Shown: positions 1 to 5,836 of the stretch, piece after piece | Numbering within the stretch: position 1 is the first letter of the stretch | Layout: the number at the start of each line of letters is the position of its first letter | Assembly: GCA_022565015.1 (NCBI GenBank) | Contig: JADFKI010000152.1 | Location: 1 to 8,889 of the forward strand | Direction of reading: 5' to 3' | Origin: Chloroflexota bacterium | GTDB taxonomy: Bacteria; Chloroflexota; Dehalococcoidia; Lucifugimonadales; JADFKI01 | Length of the DNA: 8,889 bases | Program-made: the position numbers and the translations under genes | The notes under the pieces: generated by a model | What the model was told of the DNA's origin: nothing | Seen by the model: only the letters and a program-made list of their open reading frames with translations | Database searches by the model: none

Positions 1-229
1 GTGTCGTTGTTTCGGCAGCAGCCTCGGCGAGGTTGCCCTTGGACACGACAACGCCATCCGGATATAGACTGCGGGCTCTCCGACCGATTTCTATCCCCTG
101 CTCCATCCGGAATTGTTGGGCGAGCGTGGGCGCCACTTTATCCTGTAGGTCGTTGGCACGAAGTCGCCAACCCAATGTTGGGCAGACGTGAGCGTTCAAG
201 AACAAATTCTTGGAAATGGTCTCTTTCAT
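1..229 (-). CDS. N-terminal fragment of a DUF2779/Cas4-like (PD-(D/E)XK) nuclease-family protein, cut by window edge
   Basis: An open minus-strand frame begins at ATG 227-229 and runs 76 codons off the left edge with no stop. The N-terminus reads MKETISKNLFL, then a Cys at residue 16 in CPTLGWRL, then FRMEQGIEIGRRARSLYP and DGVVV at 40-62. This is the pattern I know from the start of DUF2779-domain proteins: SKS-x-FL, then C-P-x-x-x-W, then F-x-x-G-x-E-V-G-x-x-AR-x-L-[FY]-P-x-G. Those proteins are several hundred residues long and carry a Cas4/RecB-like nuclease domain further on; the Cys at this position could be the first ligand of an Fe-S cluster as in Cas4. An in-frame TAG (245-247) lies 16 bases upstream, so the start can only be this ATG or GTG 236-238. 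A plausible promoter is close behind (251-279). The catalytic part is outside the window, so activity cannot be judged. Confidence 0.62.
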   Translation of the reverse strand, partial: MKETISKNLFLNAHVCPTLGWRLRANDLQDKVAPTLAQQFRMEQGIEIGRRARSLYPDGVVVSKGNLAEAAAETTT

Positions 230-250
230 AGCACACACCCACGACTAGAT

Positions 251-279
251 TCTATAACTGGTTGATCCACTTATGTAAA
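251..279 (-). promoter_or_regulatory. Sigma70-type promoter for the nuclease-family gene
   Basis: Read on the minus strand, a -35 box TTTACA (274-279) is followed after exactly 17 bases by TATAGA (251-256). Transcription would start near 244, giving a leader of about 15 bases before the ATG at 229. The -35 box matches consensus at 5 of 6 positions and the -10 at 4 of 6. No clear Shine-Dalgarno site fits in the short leader (GGGTGTG at best). Confidence 0.45.
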
Positions 280-302
280 CTCTCGGAGACCCGCTACGAC
301 GC

Positions 303-333
303 GGGACAGCTAGATGGGATATTATTCTATGAT
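303..333 (+). promoter_or_regulatory. Weak candidate promoter ahead of the 36-codon small ORF
   Basis: TATGAT at 328-333 matches the -10 consensus at 5 of 6 positions. The only upstream box is GGGACA at 303-308, with a long 19-base spacer. It would start RNA near 340, about 40 bases ahead of the ATG at 382. The region is AT-rich, so chance matches are likely. Confidence 0.22.
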
Positions 334-367
334 GAGTTATGGATTTACCGTACGATTCCACTGAGGT

Positions 368-373
368 AGGAGG
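368..373 (+). promoter_or_regulatory. Consensus Shine-Dalgarno site AGGAGG of the small ORF
   Basis: AGGAGG lies 8 bases before ATG 382-384, which is ideal spacing. It is the main reason for considering the ORF that follows. Confidence 0.4.
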
Positions 374-381
374 CGGACAGC

Positions 382-492
382 ATGTATTCGCTGTTGAGCA
401 GTAGGATATCCAACTTTATCTGGGCGGGGTTTTCGGCAGATCATACGCACCATAATGTTAACAGATATAGAGGATTTATCGCAAGTCAATAG
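382..492 (+). CDS. Candidate small protein, 36 residues, unknown function
   Basis: ATG 382 opens 36 codons ending at TAG 490-492. The peptide starts MYSLLSSRISNFIWAGF and continues with a His-rich stretch (DHTHH, residues 20-24) and a basic NRYRG segment (27-31). Residues 10-17 are moderately hydrophobic, too short for a membrane span. I recognise no family. Support comes from the consensus AGGAGG 8 bases before the start and a possible -10 box further up. Against it: no codon preference resembling the GC-rich neighbours is obvious, and the surrounding 313-base gap is AT-richer than the genes. It could be a real small protein, a leader peptide, the start of a decayed gene, or chance. Confidence 0.25.
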   Translation: MYSLLSSRISNFIWAGFSADHTHHNVNRYRGFIASQ

Positions 493-499
493 TAGATGA

Positions 500-516
500 T
501 GCGTTTCTAGAACGCA
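500..516. other. Short perfect stem-loop between the small ORF and the PAL-like gene
   Basis: TGCGTT (500-505) pairs perfectly with AACGCA (511-516) around a five-base loop. It lies just past the 3' ends of both the plus-strand small ORF (stop at 492) and the minus-strand PAL-like gene (stop at 543). No T-run follows on either strand, so it is not a standard intrinsic terminator; it may stabilise a 3' end or be incidental. Confidence 0.28.
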
Positions 517-542
517 GACTCTATGTCGCGAGCCGACCTTGC

Positions 543-1517
543 TCAGCCCTGTTTTACCAGCTTTTGGATCGAGCGGCGCTCTCCATTGGGGTCTGTCAGC
601 GGAGGGATTATGCCGTAGTAGGTCTCGGTGCGAGAGACCTCCGCCACGTAGATGTCTCCCTTGGAATCGACGGCGATCGCATGAGGTGAGTAAAATCTAC
701 CGGGCTCATCGCCGAAACTATGTTCTCCAAGCCGGGCCAGTATCTTCCCCTGGGAGTCCAGGACGCTAATTCTCGGCCCGATGCGCATTCCTTTCTCATA
801 AGAGGAAAACCCTGAGAAGAATTCGCCGACGTAAGCCAATTTCTCTCCGCCCCGTAGATCCACATACACGCAGCCCGGCCTCGCGAGATTGAGCCCCCAT
901 TGCGTCTCATATCTGCCATTGGAGTCAAATATCTGAATTCGTTGATTCTCTCTGTCGGCGACATACACCCACCCATCCTGGTCCGTGGCTATATTGTGAG
1001 GCAGATTGAACTGGCCCTCGTCCGTGCCTGATTCCCCCCAGGAGAGCAGGTGTCGCCCGTCGGGAGAATACTTGTGCACGCGAGCATTGTAGTAGCCGTC
1101 CGACACAAACAGGTCGCCATTTCTCTTGTCCACCGCCACGTGCGTCGGTTGACTGAAAGGATCGCCGCTCAACGGAGGCGCAGGCTCGCCTGGGACTCCA
1201 ATCGTCATGAGGAGCTTCCCTTCCGGGCTGAATTTGCGGACGGTATGGTCGCCGTTGTCAACGCAGTAGACCGAGTCGTCCGGGCCTATGGCGACGCCAT
1301 GAGCGTTGCTGAACACGCCCTCGCCCCATGTCCGAAGCACATCGCCATGGGAATTCAACACTATCATGGGGTGCAGACCGCGGTTGAATACGTGCACGTT
1401 GTCATGGGAATCCAACGCGAGGGCCGTGGCCTCCTTGTAGCTCCACGTGTCGGGCAGGTTGCCCCAGTTCTCCCCAGATATTTCGTATGTAAATCGTCCG
1501 GTGCCCAATACCGACAT
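543..1517 (-). CDS. Six-bladed NHL beta-propeller protein, peptidyl-alpha-hydroxyglycine amidating lyase (PAL)-like
   Basis: The protein has 324 residues, no signal peptide and no membrane segment, and consists almost wholly of six NHL-type blades (about 26-64, 68-107, 121-161, 168-208, 211-260, 272-320). It aligns by eye along its length with the lyase half of animal peptidylglycine alpha-amidating monooxygenase. Conserved stretches include FVSDGYYNARV and VYVADRENQRIQIF. Numbered on rat PAL, the zinc ligands His585, His690 and His786 match H73 (NAHG), H174 (LPHN) and H279 (SPHA). The functional Arg533, Tyr654 and Arg706 match R46 (FNRG), Y142 (SDGY) and R189 (ADRE). The disulfide cysteines of the secreted animal enzyme are absent, fitting a cytoplasmic protein. 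PAL splits peptidyl-alpha-hydroxyglycine into peptide amide and glyoxylate; bacterial substrates are not established. No PHM monooxygenase is nearby. I chose ATG 1515-1517, set by GGAGGTGA; the upstream TTG 1527-1529 overlaps that site. Confidence 0.85.
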   Translation of the reverse strand: MSVLGTGRFTYEISGENWGNLPDTWSYKEATALALDSHDNVHVFNRGLHPMIVLNSHGDVLRTWGEGVFSNAHGVAIGPDDSVYCVDNGDHTVRKFSPEGKLLMTIGVPGEPAPPLSGDPFSQPTHVAVDKRNGDLFVSDGYYNARVHKYSPDGRHLLSWGESGTDEGQFNLPHNIATDQDGWVYVADRENQRIQIFDSNGRYETQWGLNLARPGCVYVDLRGGEKLAYVGEFFSGFSSYEKGMRIGPRISVLDSQGKILARLGEHSFGDEPGRFYSPHAIAVDSKGDIYVAEVSRTETYYGIIPPLTDPNGERRSIQKLVKQG

Positions 1518-1519
1518 TG

Positions 1520-1527
1520 TCACCTCC
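1520..1527 (-). promoter_or_regulatory. Start-deciding Shine-Dalgarno site of the PAL-like gene
   Basis: On the minus strand GGAGGTGA is followed by CA and then ATG, an eight-base match to the 16S anti-SD with five bases from GGAGG to the start. The longer reading that begins at TTG 1527-1529 would put its start codon inside this site, so the ATG at 1515-1517 is preferred. Confidence 0.65.
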
Positions 1528-1640
1528 AAGATATGACCCCGACATTATTTCTTTTAGCAACGGGAAGGATATCGTAGACGCCTGCAAAGCGCAGCAGAAT
1601 ATAGAAGTAACTTGGGGTATGCGGTTCTTGACGAAATGAG

Positions 1641-1712
<72 letters not shown>

Positions 1713-1728
1713 AACAAGAGGCAGAATT

Positions 1729-1757
1729 AGCGTAACCAACACCAATACCACTGTCAA
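1729..1757 (-). promoter_or_regulatory. Promoter of the tRNA gene
   Basis: Minus-strand TTGACA (1752-1757), a perfect -35 box, is followed after 17 bases by TACGCT (1729-1734), a 3 of 6 match to the -10 consensus. RNA would start near 1722, giving a leader of about 10 bases before the mature tRNA 5' end at 1712, as expected for a stable-RNA promoter. Confidence 0.65.
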
Positions 1758-1788
1758 GGCAATCATCACATCGCACCGGCCTCGCCCT

Positions 1789-1964
1789 CTAGCAGGGTGT
1801 TGAAAAACTCTTTCCACAATCCCTTTGGCACTCTTTCTAGTAAGGAAAAGGGGGAAAATTGTATCTGAGGGACACCCCGTTCGACGATGCTCAGGGCAGG
1901 CTCTCAGACTCCCAGCACACCCTCTCAGGCGGACTGCACTCCACATTTTTCATCATCCTGCTAG
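1789..1964. mobile_element. MITE-like non-coding element, 176 bp including CTAG ends
   Basis: The left end (from 1789) reads CTAG then CAGGGTGTTGAAAAA. The right end read inward on the other strand (from 1964) reads CTAG then CAGGATGATGAAAAA. The 15-base terminal inverted repeats agree at 13 positions, and both are bordered by CTAG, which could be a target duplication or part of the repeat. The interior has no credible gene. It contains another imperfect stem (CACAATCCCTTT near 1815 against AAAGGG...ATTGT near 1850) and a low-complexity stretch around GCTCAGGGCAGGCTCT (1889-1904), typical of dispersed repeats. A minus-strand reading frame across it gives the RACPEHRRTG type of peptide often predicted from such repeats. 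It lies between the tRNA promoter and the aminotransferase promoter. Confidence 0.5.
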
Positions 1965-2038
1965 TGTCGTCCTCTATCGATCTCCAGTGCCTCATGGCTG
2001 CTAGGCTTCCCTAGAACTCGTCCTGTGGCCAAAAAACC

Positions 2039-2068
2039 TTGACACCCCGCTCCAACGTCCGATAAATT
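2039..2068 (+). promoter_or_regulatory. Promoter of the aminotransferase gene
   Basis: A perfect -35 box TTGACA (2039-2044) is followed after 18 bases by TAAATT (2063-2068), a 4 of 6 match. RNA would start near 2075, giving a leader of about 48 bases that ends in the Shine-Dalgarno-like AGAGGA (2114-2119) before ATG 2124. Confidence 0.5.
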
Positions 2069-2123
2069 CCCTGTGCCTCTAAGGCTATTCATCTAACGCA
2101 ACCGGCACCGGAAAGAGGAAGTC

Positions 2124-3305
2124 ATGGGCGTTTCGAAGAAGATACAGGACTTCATGGAGCGCGGTTCCTGGATTCGAAAAATGTTCGAGGAGGGCATCGC
2201 GCTCAGGCAGAAGTACGGCGAAGAGAACGTCTTCGACCTGTCGCTGGGCAACCCCATCATGCAGCCGCCTCCCGAGTTCTTCGAGGAGCTGCGTCGAATC
2301 GCCGAAGACCCCACGCCCGGCATGCACCGCTACATGCCCAACGCGGGCCTCGTTGAGACACGTGCCGCCGTCGCCGAGCAGCTTTCCAAGGAGACCGGCC
2401 TGGGCTTTACGGCGAACGAAGTGCTTATGACCATCGGGGCGGGAGGCGCCCTGAACGTCGTCATGAAGACGATCATGGACCCCGGCGACGAGATCGTAAT
2501 CTTCGCGCCCTACTTCGTCGAGTACCACTTCTACGCCGACAACCACGGCGGCTCGTGCCGCGTCGTGCCGCCCGACGAGTCGTTCTATCCCGACCTCGAG
2601 GCCTTCGAGTCGGCCATCAACGAGCGCACCCGTGGCGTGCTCATCAACTCCCCCAACAATCCCTCGGGCGTGCTGTACAGCGCTGAGCTCCTGGAACAGA
2701 TGGGCAAGATCATCCAGAACAAGGAGGCCGAGCTGGGCACCGAGATATTCTTGATCAGCGACGAGCCGTACAGAAAGATCATTTTTGACGGCCTGGAGTA
2801 TCCCCACATCTTCCACCATCACGTCAGGAGCATCGTCGCCACGTCACACTCCAAGGACCTGGCGTTGCCCGGCGAGCGCATCGGGTACATCGCGGTGCAT
2901 CCAGACTACGACGGACGTCGCGAGCTGGTCGACGGCCTGGTGTTCTGCAATCGCACGCTCGGCTTCGTGAATGCTCCGGCGCTGATGCAGCACATAGTCA
3001 GGCACCTACAGGGCGTGACCATCGACGTCGGCGAGTACGAGGCGAAACGCGATCTTCTGTATAAGGGACTGACCGATATCGGCTACACGCTGACCAGGCC
3101 CCAGGGGGCGTTCTACATGTTTCCCAGGTCGCCTATCGAGGACGACGTGGAGTTTGCCGCCGCCCTGCAAGAGCATAACGTGCTTGTAGTGCCGGGAACG
3201 GGATTCGGTCTGCCGGGCTACTTCCGCATATCCTACTGCGTCGACGACCGCACGCTGGAGGGCTCGCTGGCAGGCTTCCGGAAGGCGTTCGAGGCCCACG
3301 CCTAG
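2124..3305 (+). CDS. Pyridoxal-phosphate-dependent aminotransferase, class I/II (fold type I)
   Basis: The 393-residue protein has the usual length and motif order of the AspC-like aminotransferases. Visible landmarks are HRYMPNAG with Y70, the glycine loop TIGAGGALN (103-111), SPNNPSG with N179, ISDEPYR with D213 (pyridine nitrogen) and Y216, SHSK with the Schiff-base K244, ERIGY with R252 at the phosphate, and GYFRIS with R368, the usual alpha-carboxylate arginine. The enzyme would move an amino group between an amino acid and a 2-oxoacid in the cytoplasm. No side-chain-binding residue lets me name the substrate; aspartate, aromatic, alanine or glyoxylate donors are all possible. AGAGGAAGTC before ATG 2124 supports the start. 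Its stop overlaps that of the convergent threonine synthase-like gene, so the two cannot have separate 3' untranslated regions. Confidence 0.9.
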   Translation: MGVSKKIQDFMERGSWIRKMFEEGIALRQKYGEENVFDLSLGNPIMQPPPEFFEELRRIAEDPTPGMHRYMPNAGLVETRAAVAEQLSKETGLGFTANEVLMTIGAGGALNVVMKTIMDPGDEIVIFAPYFVEYHFYADNHGGSCRVVPPDESFYPDLEAFESAINERTRGVLINSPNNPSGVLYSAELLEQMGKIIQNKEAELGTEIFLISDEPYRKIIFDGLEYPHIFHHHVRSIVATSHSKDLALPGERIGYIAVHPDYDGRRELVDGLVFCNRTLGFVNAPALMQHIVRHLQGVTIDVGEYEAKRDLLYKGLTDIGYTLTRPQGAFYMFPRSPIEDDVEFAAALQEHNVLVVPGTGFGLPGYFRISYCVDDRTLEGSLAGFRKAFEAHA

Positions 3306-4435
3306 GCCGGCGGCGCGTCCTTGAGGCCGAAGCCGGTGACCGCCACCAGCACGGACCCGTCTTTGCCGAATCGTCCTTCGGCCGCGAGACGCTCGAGTCC
3401 AGCGAACGCCGCCGCCGATGTAGGCTCGGCGTATATTCCCTCGACCTCCGCCAGCCTCCTGTGCCAGTCCCTTATCGCATCGTCGTCGACCGCGAGCGCT
3501 ACGCCCCCGCTTTCCTGGAGCACCCTCAGGCACTGCTTCAGTCGTGGAGGGTCGCCCACGGAAATTCCACCGGCGATCGTCGATGAACCAGGCTCACGCT
3601 TCCATTCCACGCCCTCGTAGGCGGCGGCCAGCGGCATCACGGCACTCGCCTGGACGGCATGCAGCCGCGGCATCGACGTCAGCAGATCGGCCCGACGAAG
3701 CTCACTGAAACCCTTCCACGCGCCTATGAAGAGCGAGCCGTTGCCGACAGGCATGACTATGTCGCCTGGAATGCCATCGCCGAACTGCTGGAAGAGCTCG
3801 TATGCAAACGTTTTGGTGCCCTCTATGAAATACGGGCTGAGGTTGTGGGAGGCGTACACGAGGCCACGCTCGGCACAGTAGTCGACGGCGGCCCGGGCCG
3901 TGTCCTCACGAGACCCCTCGATAGCGTGAGTCTGTGCGCCGTAGACCTTGATCTGCTGCAGCTTGGCCGCGGGGGCCGCGGCGGGAGCGAAGATGTGCGC
4001 CTTGATGCCCGCCTTGGCGGCGTAGGCTGAAACGGACGCGCCCGCGTTGCCGGAGGAGTCTTCGACGATCTCGCGAACCCCCTGCTCCCTGGCGACGGAC
4101 ATCATTATCGACGTGCCCCGGTCCTTGAACGAGCCCGTGGGGTTCATGAACTCCAGCTTGGCTATAAGATCAGTGAGACCGAGGCTCTTCGATAGGTTGG
4201 TCAGCGGCACACAGGGCGTCCCGCCCTCGCCCAGAGTGACGAATGCATCCGACGTATGCACGGGCAGCGGAATGTTAGGGCCCGTCCATCCAGGCGGTCG
4301 AAAGCCCGACTGCTCACCCCCATCGCCGATGTACTCGACGTCGAGCGGGGCGCCGCAGCTCTCGCAGCCCAACGTCTTCATATCGGGCATATGGTAAATC
4401 TGGCATTCGCTGCAACGCAGCATGGTGTGTGGCAA
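3302..4435 (-). CDS. thrC: Threonine synthase-like PLP enzyme (fold type II)
   Basis: The 377-residue protein begins with a zinc-ribbon-like knuckle, C8-x2-C11 and C24-x2-C27, as in many archaeal and Gram-positive type threonine synthases. A fold-type II PLP domain follows. Landmarks are LGEGGTPCVPL (68-78), NPTGSFKDRG with Schiff-base K104, DSSGNAGAS (127-134) with N130 near the PLP 3'-hydroxyl, the phosphate loop PVGNGS (229-234), EPTSAAAF (337-344) and TGFGLKD (367-373). Threonine synthase converts O-phospho-L-homoserine and water to threonine and phosphate. The length fits the short class, not the longer E. coli type. The residues also fit cysteate-synthase-like or related paralogues, so the exact substrate is inferred. 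The start is taken as TTG 4433-4435 because GAGGT lies 9 bases before it; ATG 4421-4423, four codons in, is the alternative. It is transcribed divergently from the threonine-aldolase-family gene. Confidence 0.82.
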   Translation of the reverse strand: MPHTMLRCSECQIYHMPDMKTLGCESCGAPLDVEYIGDGGEQSGFRPPGWTGPNIPLPVHTSDAFVTLGEGGTPCVPLTNLSKSLGLTDLIAKLEFMNPTGSFKDRGTSIMMSVAREQGVREIVEDSSGNAGASVSAYAAKAGIKAHIFAPAAAPAAKLQQIKVYGAQTHAIEGSREDTARAAVDYCAERGLVYASHNLSPYFIEGTKTFAYELFQQFGDGIPGDIVMPVGNGSLFIGAWKGFSELRRADLLTSMPRLHAVQASAVMPLAAAYEGVEWKREPGSSTIAGGISVGDPPRLKQCLRVLQESGGVALAVDDDAIRDWHRRLAEVEGIYAEPTSAAAFAGLERLAAEGRFGKDGSVLVAVTGFGLKDAPPA

Positions 4436-4444
4436 GTGAAATCG

Positions 4445-4450
4445 ACCTCA
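4445..4450 (-). promoter_or_regulatory. Shine-Dalgarno site favouring the TTG start of the threonine synthase-like gene
   Basis: Minus-strand TGAGGT (4445-4450) is 9 bases from TTG 4433-4435 but 21 bases from ATG 4421-4423. Spacing therefore favours the rare TTG start. Confidence 0.4.
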
Positions 4451-4473
4451 AGGCATAACTGATTTGAATTCTG

Positions 4474-4502
4474 ATACTATGTTCGGCGAAGGGCTGTGTC
4501 AA
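4474..4502 (-). promoter_or_regulatory. Promoter of the threonine synthase-like gene
   Basis: Minus-strand TTGACA (4497-4502) is followed after 17 bases by TAGTAT (4474-4479), a perfect -35 and a 4 of 6 -10 box. RNA would start near 4467, about 32 bases ahead of the TTG start, with the TGAGGT site inside that leader. Confidence 0.58.
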
Positions 4503-4553
4503 CGTTGGGGCGGATGCCTGGCCCGTGGACGACTCATGACATGGCGCGCCCTC

Positions 4554-4589
4554 CTAAATTTGGACTATTCGATCTGGTGGGAAATTTAG
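4554..4589. repeat. 8-bp inverted repeat just upstream of the aldolase-family start
   Basis: CTAAATTT (4554-4561) and AAATTTAG (4582-4589) are perfect inverted copies 20 bases apart; the second arm ends one base before the GTG start at 4591. It could be an operator half-site pair or a hairpin affecting initiation. AAATTT is itself palindromic, which makes part of the match trivial. Confidence 0.3.
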
Positions 4590-4590
4590 A

Positions 4591-5718
4591 GTGCTGTCAA
4601 AAGAGAAATCGGCCACGAAAACAGGTGAGGCAAAGGTATCGAAGCCTGCTGAGTCGGACAGGTCGGTCGTATTTCAAGGAGACGGTGAGCCCAAGACGCT
4701 TTCGGGGATGTTGAGCACGCTGGCCGCTTTCGATTCAGAGTTTGGATACGAGCCCGACAATTATATGGTGGGCGGCACCGTACAGGCCTTGGAGGAGAGG
4801 TTGGCCGACCTTCTTGGTAAGGAGGCCGCGATATTCCTGCCGACGGGCACCATGGCGAACCACTTCGCGGTACGAGCGCTGTGTGGGTCCAGGCCCAGGG
4901 CCCTGGTCCAGGAGCAATGCCACCTCTATAACGACACCGGCGACTGCGTGACGCGGCTGAGCAACATCAACCTGGTGCCGCTGGCAAAGGGCAGGGCGTT
5001 CTTTACACTGGAGGAGGTGACGGAGGCCGTGGAGCAGTCCGAGGCCGGACGAGTCACCAATCCCATCGGGGCCATGATGATCGAAAGTCCGGTGCGCAGG
5101 AAGGCGGGTAGGGTGCAGTCGCTCGAAGAGATGAAGGCGATCACGGACTACTGCCGCGAGCGGGGCATCGGCACTCACCTTGACGGCGCTCGCCTGTACA
5201 TGATGTGCGCGGCGACAGGCATTGGACCCCGCGAATACTCCGACCTTTTTGACACGGTATACGTCTCCCTCTACAAGTATTTCGGCGCGCCTTACGGAGG
5301 GCTTCTGGCCGGAAGTCGGGAATTGATCGGCGAGATGTATCACGACCGCAGGATGTTCGGCGGAAGCCTCTCGTCTGCGGGGCTGGCGGCCGCGTTAGCC
5401 CTACATGGACTGAACGGATTCGAGCAGAGGTTCGCTTCCGCCATGGCTAAGGCCTCGGAGCTATTCGAAGACTTGAACAAACTGGAAACTGTGAGGGTAG
5501 GTAAATTCGAGAACGGCTCCAATATCTTCCCCGTGGAGCTAGATGAATCGATAGACCACGCAATGTTGATTAAGAGGCTCAGCGAACTCCGGATCATCGT
5601 GCGCCCGGCTGAAGGCTCAGAGAAGCTCTCCACGCTCGCGGTGAACACGACGATACTAAGGCAGCCCAACGAGGAGATAGTCGCGGCCTTCCGCGAGGCC
5701 CTCGGACATGCGGAATAG
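4591..5718 (+). CDS. Threonine aldolase / beta-eliminating lyase family PLP enzyme
   Basis: The 375-residue protein has the fold-type I threonine-aldolase layout. It shows EERLADLLGKEAAIF and PTGTMAN (84-90), EQCHLY with H111 at the ring-stacking position, THLDGARLY (195-203) with D198 for the pyridine nitrogen, and SLYKYFGAPYGG with Schiff-base K229. The family cleaves threonine or allo-threonine to glycine and acetaldehyde, or works in reverse. It differs from E. coli LtaE (333 residues). There are about 27 extra N-terminal residues, the usual RSDT start is FQGDG (28-32), the residue before the lysine is Tyr instead of Ser, and the C-terminal segment where LtaE has RLVTH reads TLAVN (348-352). 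That would replace the substrate-carboxylate arginine. Another beta-hydroxy-amino acid or a lyase reaction is therefore possible. Start GTG 4591 has only a weak GGTGGG ahead; the next ATG (4708) would remove the GDG motif. Confidence 0.82.
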   Translation: MLSKEKSATKTGEAKVSKPAESDRSVVFQGDGEPKTLSGMLSTLAAFDSEFGYEPDNYMVGGTVQALEERLADLLGKEAAIFLPTGTMANHFAVRALCGSRPRALVQEQCHLYNDTGDCVTRLSNINLVPLAKGRAFFTLEEVTEAVEQSEAGRVTNPIGAMMIESPVRRKAGRVQSLEEMKAITDYCRERGIGTHLDGARLYMMCAATGIGPREYSDLFDTVYVSLYKYFGAPYGGLLAGSRELIGEMYHDRRMFGGSLSSAGLAAALALHGLNGFEQRFASAMAKASELFEDLNKLETVRVGKFENGSNIFPVELDESIDHAMLIKRLSELRIIVRPAEGSEKLSTLAVNTTILRQPNEEIVAAFREALGHAE

Positions 5719-5736
5719 ATGTCCGACGAGAGCCTC
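5695..5736 (+). other. Stem-loop spanning the stop codon of the aldolase-family gene
   Basis: GAGGC-C-CTC (5695-5703) and GGACAT (5704-5709) pair with ATGTCC (5719-5724) and GAG-A-GCCTC (5728-5736). There is one C/A mismatch and a three-base GAC bulge. The nine-base loop 5710-5718 ends in the TAG stop. No T-run follows, so this is not a standard intrinsic terminator; it may be an RNA-stability or processing structure. Confidence 0.4.
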
Positions 5737-5836
5737 ATGGGTTCTGTCGCGGTGTATCAGCTTCCACAAGGCCGCGTTGCAAGGTGGCGGCCATAGTTTT
5801 AATGAATACGGCGAGACCTCGGACCATGTTTCGTAA

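Noticed and set aside
1..231. Plus-strand 76-codon frame starting at GTG 1
   Set aside because: It is the shadow of the minus-strand nuclease-family N-terminus, which has clear family motifs. The plus reading is Arg/Pro-rich with no recognisable pattern and no start context.
2085..2822. Minus-strand 245-residue frame opposite the aminotransferase
   Set aside because: Antisense frames this long are common opposite GC-rich genes. The plus strand carries the full aminotransferase motif set, and the antisense protein has no recognisable domain.
5719..5796. 25-codon plus-strand ORF abutting the aldolase-family stop (TAG then ATG)
   Set aside because: No Shine-Dalgarno site. The start lies in the right arm of the stem-loop and the peptide has no recognisable feature; chance is likely.
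5777..5805. TTGCAA ... TAATGA/TTTAAT as a promoter for the YihY-family gene
   Set aside because: Both boxes are weak and the better -10 (TTTAAT) has only a 15-base spacer, so I do not call it.
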